Below are positions 1 to 5,840 of a stretch of DNA of 8,272 nt, piece by piece (the stretch's first letter is position 1; every line of letters begins with the position of its first letter). The notes under the pieces are model-generated. The model was given only the letters and a program-made list of their open reading frames with translations. It made no database searches and was not told where the DNA came from. The position numbers and the translations under genes were made by a program. The DNA is from Alloprevotella tannerae (GTDB lineage: Bacteria; Bacteroidota; Bacteroidia; Bacteroidales; Bacteroidaceae), in NCBI GenBank assembly GCA_015259305.1, contig JABZGO010000072.1, forward strand, positions 1 through 8,272. Direction: 5' to 3'.

Positions 1-65
1 CTGTAATCACACTGCAAAGTTCAACATATTTGTTTGAATAGCAGTAATTTACGCATACTCCTTAT

Positions 66-131
66 GTACTCTGTATGTACTCTTGGCTACATTTTTATTT
101 TGCCTTGAAAATGTGTAGCCTGATTGTAGCC
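66..131. repeat. Paired 11-bp-spaced short repeats (GTACTCT, GTAGCC)
   Basis: Two direct copies of TATGTACTCT begin at 63-64 and 74, and two direct copies of TGTAGCC lie at 114-120 and 125-131, each pair offset by 11 bp. An inverted GGCTAC sits between them at 85-90. The pairing and helical phasing suggest protein-binding sites, possibly recombinase arm sites. The function is inferred. Confidence 0.45.
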
Positions 132-192
132 TTTTTAGAGCATTTTGGGAGTTTCCGCTGCTTCTGTACATACTCTGAAAAGTAGGATGGGC

Positions 193-233
193 ATAAAAGA
201 AAAGTATCATAACTACTTGTAGCTATGATACTT
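193..233 (-). terminator. Intrinsic terminator of tRNA-Ser
   Basis: Read on the minus strand, a 10-bp perfect stem (202-211 with 224-233) continues through a G-U pair and CTAC/GTAG to a very short loop, about 14 bp in all. It is followed by a T-rich tract, TTTTCTTTT. It lies 48 bases past the tRNA 3' end. On the plus strand the same hairpin is followed by ACGTTTTT, so it could work in both directions. Confidence 0.7.
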
Positions 234-280
234 ACGTTTTTGTTAGGATTTCCCTGTTGGTCTGTTCAGAGTACCTAAAG

Positions 281-365
281 CGGAGAGAGAGGGATTCGAA
301 CCCCCGGTGCCTCTCAGCACGGCGGTTTTCAAGACCGCTGTAATCGACCACTCTACCATCTCTCC
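281..365 (-). tRNA. tRNA-Ser (anticodon UGA)
   Basis: The 85-nt minus-strand sequence folds as a class II tRNA. The acceptor GGAGAGA (365-359) pairs with UCUCUCC, and the discriminator is G at 281. The anticodon stem GCGGU/ACCGC encloses the loop CUUGAAA, giving anticodon UGA (331-329). A long variable arm follows, and the T arm has the GGUUCGAAUCC pattern. It reads UCN serine codons. CCA is not encoded. The 3' end faces the repeat-rich stretch on the left, as expected of an integration target. Confidence 0.96.
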
Positions 366-412
366 TGAAGGTAACCTTTGTAGTCTACCTGCCTCCTTAT
401 TAAAAGCGATTG

Positions 413-444
413 CAAAGGTATATACATTTTTCGGGACTGCAAAA
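413..444 (-). promoter_or_regulatory. Promoter of tRNA-Ser (Bacteroidota type)
   Basis: On the minus strand a TTTG (444-441) is separated by exactly 20 bases from TACCTTTG (420-413). This is a full match to the Bacteroidota consensus of -33 TTTG and -7 TAnnTTTG. Transcription would start near 406, about 40 bases before the mature tRNA 5' end, so 5' processing would be needed. Confidence 0.8.
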
Positions 445-590
445 TATTGAGAGAACAAACTTTATGTTAAAGCACATTTTTAACTAAACAAATCATAGAT
501 GGCTACTATATGCACTCCTTTGAGAGGCCTTGTCCATTATCGTTGTGGTCAAAAAGCTCTTTAGAGATGTATACTCTTCCGTTGAAGGAT

Positions 591-640
591 GGGCGAAGGT
601 AAGCAAAGAAGGACGAAGACGGACAAAGACAGGCGGAGAA
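591..640. repeat. Degenerate 10-bp-period purine-rich repeat
   Basis: Five consecutive decamers share the pattern nnnnRRAGnn: gggcgaaggt, aagcaaagaa, ggacgaagac, ggacaaagac and aggcggagaa. The third and fourth differ at one base. The plus strand is almost all purine apart from the C or T at fixed positions. The period equals about one helical turn. Function is unknown. Confidence 0.5.
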
Positions 641-690
641 CAATATGAGTTTACATCATCTTCACACAGACTTTCCTCAAAAAAGGGAGC

Positions 691-1368
691 TTACTCGAAC
701 CTTATTGATTTGACCAAATCTAGGATGTAAGAGCCTGACGTACCATTGTCGTAGGCATTTATAACACAAACTGTCTCCTTTCTCTTATCGGTAACAGAGC
801 AAAAACGCCAGTAAAGAGTTTTACCTTCTTTCTGAAAGCGCCAGACACGAAAAACACAGGTATTACCGTTTATATTCTCCCGGCCCTCTGCAACCTGTTG
901 GGGAGATTTGTCTTTAAGGCTTTCGAGTGTAAGCTTTTCCAAATTCTTATATACTCTTGTCTTGAAATCATCCGATGTATAAAATGCATAAATGCCCAGA
1001 GTTCCCACGGCTTTATGCTCTAGTTTGAATACTATATCATCGCCTAAGTCCTTACTGGCATCCTGTTTCTGGCAGGTAAAGCCTTCCGGTATAGTAAAAA
1101 TAGCCAGTCCGTTTGTACGCTGGTTGGGTGGTAATTTTCTACTGAGCATTTCTCTTTCCCCTCTAGCCTGCGGAGAAAGGGCTTTTAGCCCGATAAAAAG
1201 GCCACAAGCAATTCCTATGATAACGATAAGCAAGAGGATACCCATCCTCCCTTTTTTATGCGTATTTGCCGATAGCCCATGCTGTGTGTGGGTAAATGTT
1301 TCTTTATTGTTGTCGGCCTTATCGCCTTGTATCTGCGTCTCAGCAGGTCGTTCCATCTTCCTTTCCAT
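691..1368 (-). CDS. Membrane-anchored protein of unknown function, possible PsbP/Mog1-like domain
   Basis: Encodes 225 residues from the ATG at 1368, with AAAGGAT about 12 bases upstream. An in-frame TTG at 1419 would add 17 residues but is less likely. Residues 1-41 are polar and charged (KKGR just before the membrane). Residues 42-64 form one hydrophobic helix, so the N-terminus should be cytoplasmic and the rest periplasmic. Residues 86-225 alternate strands and helices, running from an opening LAIFTIPEGF to a closing ILDLVKSIRFE. This layout resembles PsbP/Mog1-like (DUF1795-type) domains, where a closing strand follows a long helix. The domain assignment is inference without a search. 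Cys100, Cys171, Cys190 and Cys201 lie in the outer domain and could form disulfides. The gene runs divergently from the secreted protein gene at 1713. Confidence 0.75.
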   Translation of the reverse strand: MERKMERPAETQIQGDKADNNKETFTHTQHGLSANTHKKGRMGILLLIVIIGIACGLFIGLKALSPQARGEREMLSRKLPPNQRTNGLAIFTIPEGFTCQKQDASKDLGDDIVFKLEHKAVGTLGIYAFYTSDDFKTRVYKNLEKLTLESLKDKSPQQVAEGRENINGNTCVFRVWRFQKEGKTLYWRFCSVTDKRKETVCVINAYDNGTSGSYILDLVKSIRFE

Positions 1369-1493
1369 CAATCTTATATCCTTTCTTTGTGATTCTTGTT
1401 CCTGTGCAGTCCTATGCAAGACTGCATAAATGACAGAGACCGACCTCCGTCATCTGCAAAAAGCTTCCATAGTCTTTTTCCGGAATATCGAGA

Positions 1494-1501
1494 CAAATAT
1501 A
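1494..1501 (-). promoter_or_regulatory. Candidate -7 element for the membrane protein gene
   Basis: On the minus strand TATATTTG (1501-1494) matches TAnnTTTG fully. No TTTG is found 19-21 bases upstream, so the -33 element is missing or degenerate. Transcription would start near 1488, leaving a leader of about 120 bases before the ATG at 1368. Confidence 0.35.
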
Positions 1502-1672
1502 GTAAGTTCTATCGACTTTTCGCGATGTTCATTGGCTTTCAATCTAACTTATATGTCTGATAGGAATTAAGTACATAGTATATGCCTTGTGAAGTCGGCA
1601 GTAAGGCGCGAAAAGAATATTTAGGTTGCCGGATAAGAAAAATTAATGGCAAGAAGAAATGTCGTTCCCGCC

Positions 1673-1704
1673 CTTGTAGGAAAGAAAGCATCTGCCTATA
1701 TTTG
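1673..1704 (+). promoter_or_regulatory. Promoter for the secreted protein gene, at the start codon
   Basis: CTTG (1673-1676, one mismatch to TTTG), 20 bases, then TATATTTG (1697-1704, full match to TAnnTTTG). The last base of the -7 element is only 8 bases before the ATG at 1713, so the transcript should start within a few bases of, or at, the start codon. Confidence 0.6.
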
Positions 1705-1712
1705 TCTTATCT

Positions 1713-2273
1713 ATGAAGAAAGCAAAGAAAAATACGGTTATTTCGTGTCTGTTGTTGGTGCTTTGTATGACCGGTAACGCCCATCGGAATCTTGCGGGGC
1801 AACGGATAAAAACCGAGCAGAAAAAGGCTCTGCCGCAGTATTCAAGGGTGCAGATTCCGGAGGATAGTATAGCATCTGTGAACAAGAAGAAAACACTTGG
1901 ATTTAAGGTAAAGGATGCCAGCTGGCAGGGAACTTATGAATACTATCTACAGGCATCAGAGCTTCCGCCGGTCTTTGTCGGCTACACGCTGGAAATTAAA
2001 CGAAACAGTTGCATCTTCGAGGGCAATGGTCAAATGGTCACATTCCGCATACTTTGTGCCGTAAAGAGCGAGTCGGAGAATGAGTTAACATTGGTTTATG
2101 GCCGTTCATTGAGCGAAATGAACAGCTTGTCTCAGTCGTTACAGCGCTCCCCTTCGTTGGTAAAACTGTATCGGCATAATGGGAAATATTATCTTCAAAG
2201 TCCCTGTATCGTTGACAAAAAGGGCAGAACTAATGTAAAGGTCGCCTGCGAGAAGCTAAAGGTATCCAATTAA
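1713..2273 (+). CDS. Small secreted protein of unknown function
   Basis: Encodes 186 residues with a clear signal peptide: KKAKK at the N-terminus, a hydrophobic core at residues 9-19, and a likely signal peptidase I site after TGNA (residue 23). No lipobox fits. The mature part, about residues 68-168, runs from SWQGTYEYYL through PPVFVGYTLEIK to LVKLYRHNGKYYLQSP and looks like a small antiparallel beta-barrel. The motif order recalls DUF5991-type proteins, but this is recall without a search. Cys100, Cys115, Cys165 and Cys179 suggest disulfides in the periplasm. The start is fixed by the signal peptide. No in-frame ATG, GTG or TTG lies between it and the stop at 1677, and no Shine-Dalgarno lies close to it. 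The gene stands alone, and no terminator is obvious before the next promoter. Confidence 0.8.
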   Translation: MKKAKKNTVISCLLLVLCMTGNAHRNLAGQRIKTEQKKALPQYSRVQIPEDSIASVNKKKTLGFKVKDASWQGTYEYYLQASELPPVFVGYTLEIKRNSCIFEGNGQMVTFRILCAVKSESENELTLVYGRSLSEMNSLSQSLQRSPSLVKLYRHNGKYYLQSPCIVDKKGRTNVKVACEKLKVSN

Positions 2274-2298
2274 ATCCAAAAAAAAGTACGCTCAGGTC

Positions 2299-2330
2299 AT
2301 TGTCGGAATCAAATATATTTACTTGCTTTG
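2299..2330 (+). promoter_or_regulatory. Candidate promoter of the secreted-protein operon
   Basis: ATTG (2299-2302), 20 bases, then TTGCTTTG (2323-2330). Each element has one mismatch to the Bacteroidota consensus, and the spacing is canonical. Transcription would start near 2336, giving a leader of about 85 bases. Confidence 0.4.
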
Positions 2331-2332
2331 TA

Positions 2333-2351
2333 GCCCCAAAAGTTTTTGGGC
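2333..2351. promoter_or_regulatory. 19-bp imperfect palindrome at the likely transcription start
   Basis: GCCCCAAAA and TTTTTGGGC flank a single central G (2342), with one mismatched pair (2337/2347). It lies directly after the candidate promoter, over the predicted start. It could be an operator or a 5'-end hairpin. No T-run follows, so it is not a good intrinsic terminator for the gene upstream. Confidence 0.4.
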
Positions 2352-2370
2352 GCATTCGGAAGGCTTGAAA

Positions 2371-2409
2371 AAGGAGAGAAACCCTCCGGGCGCATAATAA
2401 GTCTCTCCT
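2371..2409 (+). promoter_or_regulatory. Leader hairpin with alternative pairing before the T9SS cargo gene
   Basis: AGGAGAGA (2372-2379) pairs with TCTCTCCT (2402-2409), 8 bp with a 22-base loop. GGAG (2373-2376) could instead pair with CTCC (2384-2387), and the two foldings exclude each other. The hairpin ends only 12 bases before the ATG, just upstream of the Shine-Dalgarno AAAGGAAG. An 8-base direct repeat GGGCGCAT occurs at 2348-2355 and 2388-2395. No known riboswitch class is recognised. A regulatory role is inferred from position. Confidence 0.3.
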
Positions 2410-2421
2410 GCAAAAGGAAGT

Positions 2422-2892
2422 ATGAAGAAAATGGCTATTGGAGCACTTCTTTGCCTGCTCAGCATCCCGCTGAAGGCAGAAGTATCCTACATTCAAGTCT
2501 GGCTCTCTTCAGGCAAGCAAGTTCAATATAAATTGAGTGAGCGACCACGTGTTGTTAGAGAAGCCAAAACACTGCGCCTTACGACATCCAGCGTAGACGT
2601 CGTTTATCAAGCAGGCGAAGTACACAAAATCACGTATCTAATCCCCTCCGGTTTAGATGCAGCTACGACGGCGCCCGAACAAAAGGGCACGATCACCATA
2701 TCCGATGACCAGATGCAAATCATCGGTTTTATACCCAACGAGACCATCCGCATTTTCGACGCCGGCGGTCGGTTGATCAAGCAAGTCAAAGCTGACGAAA
2801 AGGGAAGTCAAACCATCTCGCTGAGCGCCTTCCCCGCCGGCACCTATATCGTAAAAAGCCAACAACAATCATCTAAATTCATCCGAAAATGA
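2422..2892 (+). CDS. Small secreted protein with type IX secretion sorting domain
   Basis: Encodes 156 residues. The signal peptide is residues 1-19 (MKK, hydrophobic core, likely cut after KA). Residues 22-72 hold a motif common in Bacteroidota surface proteins, VWLSSGKQVQYKLSERP followed by a valine-rich strand and GEVHKITY. Residues about 88-156 match a T9SS type A sorting domain: IRIFDAGGRLIK at 109-120, LSAFPAGTYIVK at 134-145, and the basic end KFIRK. Such domains send proteins across the outer membrane through the T9SS and are usually removed as the cargo is attached to the cell surface. The cargo here is only about 65 residues, which is very small. The ATG has a good Shine-Dalgarno, AAAGGAAG. 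The stop overlaps the next gene's start as ATGA, so translation is probably coupled. Which substrate or partner it serves is unknown. Confidence 0.85.
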   Translation: MKKMAIGALLCLLSIPLKAEVSYIQVWLSSGKQVQYKLSERPRVVREAKTLRLTTSSVDVVYQAGEVHKITYLIPSGLDAATTAPEQKGTITISDDQMQIIGFIPNETIRIFDAGGRLIKQVKADEKGSQTISLSAFPAGTYIVKSQQQSSKFIRK

Positions 2893-4325
2893 AAAAATCT
2901 CTTCACCCCATAGCCCTCCTATTGCTCTTTTTCCTTTTGGGCGCAACGAGTGCAGCCGCACAAGGCGTATACATCTATAAGAACGGCAAAAAGCAAGTCT
3001 TTCACGCTTCTGAAGTCGACAGCCTCGTATTCTTTGAAAACGACGACAGCACCGATCCATCGGTGACGCCCGCTCCGCTCCAACTGCCCACCGCTCAATT
3101 TGGCGCCGACATCAACGACCTCATCACAGCCGAACAAGCCCGCGGTTTTACGGTTAGCAAGACCGACGACACACACCTCACCTTGACCAAGACGGAAAAT
3201 GGTGAGACCTTCAATTGGATCTACACCTTCGATGCATCCCAATCTTACAAGTATGCGAAGTGCGCCATCCCCGCCGGTGGCGAAGAGGCATTCAAAGCCT
3301 CACTGCGCAAAGCCGGCTACGAATTGCGCCCCGAAGCATCGCGCAATGCTGAGGTTCTCGTCTATGTTAACGAGACGAGCAAGACGGTCATCTTCATCAA
3401 CAAGACCGGCGCGCAAGCTGAATACATTTTCGGCGAATATGACGAGGCACCGCAGTCCTGGACGCGCATCGATTTGCTCAAAGACGCCAAGACGGGCACT
3501 TGGATGCCTTACAATGGCTACCACGCGACGCTCGAATTGCTCCAACTCTATGCTAAGCGCCTCAACCACAAATTAGACAACGAAAAGTCAAAGCCGGCCA
3601 ACGGCGTTTACGTCTATAAGACGGGCGACGAGCAATGGCCATCCATCAAATATTGGTTTGACGTGAAGACGAAGTCGCAACTTGAAGAGGCGTCGATCTA
3701 CGTTAACCCGGCCAACATCCCGACGCCGGCTGACGTGACGGCTTATCTCAAGACGCTCAACTATCGCTATACGGGTCTGACTGACAACGAAGGCTACACC
3801 ATCTACTACAACGATCCCCTACCCTCTGCTTGCTACGTGCTGATGGTCGATAAGACGGGCGGTAAAGGCACATTTGAGCCGCAAATGCACTATACTTACT
3901 CTGACTTAACCGGCCATGTGCCGCCGGCTGTTGTCGATCTGCCGATGCCGATCGTAGAATTTGGCACAAAAACGATGGACGAAATCCTCGTCGAATATCG
4001 CAAACTCCCCTACTATGTCAGTGAAGAGAAAAACGAGATGGGTATCATCATCAATACCAACTCACCCCACTTCCCGAAACTCCTTTTGATGGAAGACGGC
4101 GGCAAATATTTCGCAGCCATCGCCATCACTTTTGACCGCTTAGTGATCCGTGCGCCTTACTTGAGCGAGTATCTCACGGCCAACGGCTACGAGTACAAGC
4201 CCGCGGCATCGGCTTTACCTACTTTCGTCAACGCTGAAAAGCAAGTTATGGCGCAGTTTGACGTCGCCGATGTCTACCAATTGGGCTACTACTCTATCTC
4301 ATTCCAACCCAATGAGATAAAATAA
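2889..4325 (+). CDS. Secreted three-module protein of unknown function
   Basis: Encodes 478 residues. The signal peptide is residues 1-24, likely cut after SAAA, leaving Gln25, the N-terminal Gln typical of Bacteroidota exported proteins. Residues 26-49 (GVYIYKNGKKQVFHASEVDSL and on) are a short strand motif that also occurs in many Bacteroidota surface proteins and echoes residues 22-72 of the preceding protein. A Thr/Pro linker (54-66) leads to three related modules, about 66-185, 190-340 and 350-478. The first and third share an opening LPxxxFG and a later AGYELRPEAS / NGYEYKPAAS followed by a strand. The middle one has LNYRYTGLTDNEGY in the same place. There is no sorting domain, lipobox or membrane helix, so it may stay periplasmic or bind the preceding protein. 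It has no Shine-Dalgarno and starts by ATGA overlap. Family not recognised. Confidence 0.85.
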   Translation: MKKSLHPIALLLLFFLLGATSAAAQGVYIYKNGKKQVFHASEVDSLVFFENDDSTDPSVTPAPLQLPTAQFGADINDLITAEQARGFTVSKTDDTHLTLTKTENGETFNWIYTFDASQSYKYAKCAIPAGGEEAFKASLRKAGYELRPEASRNAEVLVYVNETSKTVIFINKTGAQAEYIFGEYDEAPQSWTRIDLLKDAKTGTWMPYNGYHATLELLQLYAKRLNHKLDNEKSKPANGVYVYKTGDEQWPSIKYWFDVKTKSQLEEASIYVNPANIPTPADVTAYLKTLNYRYTGLTDNEGYTIYYNDPLPSACYVLMVDKTGGKGTFEPQMHYTYSDLTGHVPPAVVDLPMPIVEFGTKTMDEILVEYRKLPYYVSEEKNEMGIIINTNSPHFPKLLLMEDGGKYFAAIAITFDRLVIRAPYLSEYLTANGYEYKPAASALPTFVNAEKQVMAQFDVADVYQLGYYSISFQPNEIK

Positions 4326-4368
4326 AACAAGCGCCTCGCCGTGATCACCGCATCCGGCCGGCTTTAAG

Positions 4369-4411
4369 CGATTCCGCAGCCGATTACCCGACTGCGGAAT
4401 CGTTCGTTTTT
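4369..4411 (+). terminator. Intrinsic terminator of the secreted-protein operon
   Basis: CGATTCCGCAG (4369-4379) pairs perfectly with CTGCGGAATCG (4392-4402), 11 bp with a 12-base loop. TTCGTTTTT follows. It lies 44 bases after the stop of the plus-strand operon. Confidence 0.9.
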
Positions 4412-4420
4412 AAGTTCCAC

Positions 4421-4473
4421 AAAAAAAGCGTCTGTTTTCGGGGCCATTTGCACCCATCGAAAGCAGACGCTTT
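4421..4473 (-). terminator. Intrinsic terminator of the AraC-family gene
   Basis: AAAGCGTCTG (4425-4434) pairs with CAGACGCTTT (4464-4473). The stem continues inward through TTTTCG/CGAAAG with G-U pairs to about 17 bp. On the minus strand it runs into seven T (4427-4421). With the terminator at 4369-4411 it insulates two convergent transcription units. Confidence 0.9.
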
Positions 4474-4499
4474 ATAAGTAGCGAACCTCGCGCGGCCGC

Positions 4500-5387
4500 T
4501 TATGCCTCTTTCATTTTCCCATTACGATAATCAGAGGGAGAAATACCTGTGGCATTCTTAAAATACTTGCCCAAAAAGCTCTGGTTAGGAAAATGCATAC
4601 GCGCCGTTATTTCTTTAATAGACAGTCCCGTATTGCGCAAAAGCGATTTGATCTGCGTAAGCGTGAGCGACATGAGCCATTGTCCGGCCGTCCGACCGCT
4701 TACGGTTTTTACAATTTCTGATAAATATTTAGAGGAAAGCCCCATTTCGTTGGCATACCATTTCACCTCGCGATGCTCCGTATAGCAAGCCTGCGCCAGG
4801 TTGATAAACTTGTCAAAGATTACGTAACTATGTGCCGAATGCTGCATCGCTTCCGGGTTGCGCTTAGCCAAGAAATCGCAAACGTCAAAATAGAACACAC
4901 GCATCAACATCAGAATAGCCTCCTTGCGATAGCCGTGCGATTTGTTTTTAAGACGGCGCATTAGGGCCGCAAAACTATCAAACAACCAGATCTGCTCAGC
5001 CTCGGAAAGGTGAATTACGGGGTTCTGCAACAGATATAGCAAAAAGGGCCAAAGATTTTGCAAACCTACAAAACTCTCTTTGCAATAATCTTGAGACACT
5101 AAGACAATACGCCCACTAAAGTCCTCGCTCGGGCGGCATTTTTCAAAGACCTGCTCTCCGAAACCCACCAAGAAATCGCCGGGTTTCATCTCATACGCCT
5201 TGCCGTTGAGCACGAAAGAAGCACTACCCCGATTGCAGTAGCAGCAGAGCATAAAACCCAGCTGAAGCGTCTTGCCCGAAAAGGTTACGTCGTGAAAATT
5301 ATCGAGTATGATCAGGTTATTATCTGTATCGGGTGCTCGAAGGCTAGCATAAGGACGAACATCGTCCAAGCTGACTTGCATTAACAT
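4500..5387 (-). CDS. AraC-family transcriptional regulator
   Basis: Encodes 295 residues. Residues about 25-105 are a cupin-like sensing domain (GSASFVLNGKAYEMKPGDFLV at 54-74). Residues about 190-288 are the AraC DNA-binding domain: first helix-turn-helix at 208-229 (VKWYANEMGLSSKYLSEIV), second at 256-278 (SIKEITARM, then FPNQSFLGKYFKNATGISPSDYR). Family members bind DNA at promoters, usually as activators. A cluster of Cys48, Cys49 and Cys51 with further Cys at 84, 102, 170 and 201 is notable but its role is unknown. The ATG at 5387 is chosen; the ATG at 5381 (Met3) is also possible, and no strong Shine-Dalgarno decides. It has its own promoter and terminator. No gene is divergent from it, so its target is not obvious. 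The convergent secreted-protein operon or its own promoter are candidates. Confidence 0.92.
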   Translation of the reverse strand: MLMQVSLDDVRPYASLRAPDTDNNLIILDNFHDVTFSGKTLQLGFMLCCYCNRGSASFVLNGKAYEMKPGDFLVGFGEQVFEKCRPSEDFSGRIVLVSQDYCKESFVGLQNLWPFLLYLLQNPVIHLSEAEQIWLFDSFAALMRRLKNKSHGYRKEAILMLMRVFYFDVCDFLAKRNPEAMQHSAHSYVIFDKFINLAQACYTEHREVKWYANEMGLSSKYLSEIVKTVSGRTAGQWLMSLTLTQIKSLLRNTGLSIKEITARMHFPNQSFLGKYFKNATGISPSDYRNGKMKEA

Positions 5388-5421
5388 CTCAAAAAGTGTT
5401 TAATTCCAAATTGTGTAGAGG

Positions 5422-5453
5422 CAAAAATACGCTTTTAAAAGCGACAGAACAAA
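5422..5453 (-). promoter_or_regulatory. Promoter of the AraC-family gene
   Basis: On the minus strand TTTG (5453-5450), exactly 20 bases, then TATTTTTG (5429-5422), both full matches to the Bacteroidota consensus. Transcription should start near 5415, giving a leader of about 28 bases. Confidence 0.8.
5430..5443. promoter_or_regulatory. 14-bp perfect palindrome in the promoter spacer (candidate operator)
   Basis: CGCTTTTAAAAGCG is a perfect palindrome lying wholly between the -33 and -7 elements of the AraC-gene promoter and touching the -7 element. A dimeric protein bound here would block RNA polymerase. This is a good candidate operator; the binding protein is not known. Confidence 0.5.
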
Positions 5454-5840
5454 TTTACAGCCGTATTTTATACTGATCTCCGCAAACCTTTTCGGCGCTT
5501 TGTTTCCGCTCCGCTTCTTGTCATGCTTTTTCGCATATAATTATAGGCCGTTTTATCATCTTATAATTGGAAGATATCACAAAAATATCCGGGTATTTCA
5601 ACCCTAAAAACAGAATATTTATCGATCAATCTCCAAATAAAAATAAAGCACACTAAATATTACGCCTTAAAATTCCAAACCATCTTCCGGCGGTGCTCCT
5701 GATCAGAAAAGGCCATTGCCCGCCGCGTCTACCATCCCGCCTCTTCTGCGCTGCACCGCCCCACTGCAGAAGGCTGTAGAGGTAAATTCTGAATCATCAC
5801 TGCGTCGTTTTCGCCCACCACATTCCGCCCATCTACGTTG

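Larger units (their letters stand above)
1..280. mobile_element. Candidate end of an integrated element next to tRNA-Ser
   Basis: This gene-free stretch touches the 3' end of the tRNA-Ser, the usual target of tyrosine-recombinase elements. It is rich in short repeats. GTACTCT occurs at 66-72 and 77-83 (11 bp apart) and inverted at 268-274, with a related TACTCT at 171-176. GTAGCC occurs at 115-120 and 126-131 (11 bp apart) and inverted at 85-90. Spacing of one helical turn resembles the arm-type binding sites found beside integrase genes. No integrase is visible; it would have to lie left of base 1. That this is an element end is inference. The alternative is an ordinary intergenic region with chance repeats. 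Confidence 0.35.
366..690. other. Gene-free stretch upstream of tRNA-Ser
   Basis: It holds the tRNA promoter (413-444) and a purine-rich 10-bp-period repeat (591-640). A 10-bp palindrome, CTCTTTAGAG, lies at 557-566. A 66-codon open frame at 530-730 on the plus strand overlaps the end of the next gene antiparallel, has no recognisable domain, and covers the low-complexity repeat, so it is not taken as a gene. No clear terminator is seen for the minus-strand gene that ends at 691. Confidence 0.6.
1369..1712. other. Divergent intergenic region
   Basis: It separates the minus-strand membrane protein gene from the plus-strand secreted protein gene. It holds a candidate minus-strand -7 element (1494-1501) and a good plus-strand promoter (1673-1704). 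A 9-bp inverted repeat has CTTTTCGCG at 1516-1524 and its complement at 1607-1615, 82 bases apart. No further gene is visible. Confidence 0.6.

Noticed and set aside
243..458. 71-codon minus-strand open frame
   Set aside because: It runs through the whole tRNA-Ser and its promoter; the RNA gene explains the sequence.
530..730. 66-codon plus-strand open frame
   Set aside because: It covers the 10-bp repeat and overlaps the membrane protein gene antiparallel, with no domain or promoter.
992..1429. 145-codon plus-strand open frame with hydrophobic stretches
   Set aside because: It is the antisense shadow of the membrane protein gene; the hydrophobic part mirrors that gene's membrane helix region.
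2333..2351. Intrinsic terminator for the gene ending at 2273
   Set aside because: The palindrome leaves almost no loop and has no T-run after it; an operator or leader element fits better.
3199..3576. 125-codon plus-strand open frame rich in Arg and Ser
   Set aside because: It is a second frame inside the three-module protein gene, with low-complexity composition typical of an out-of-frame reading.
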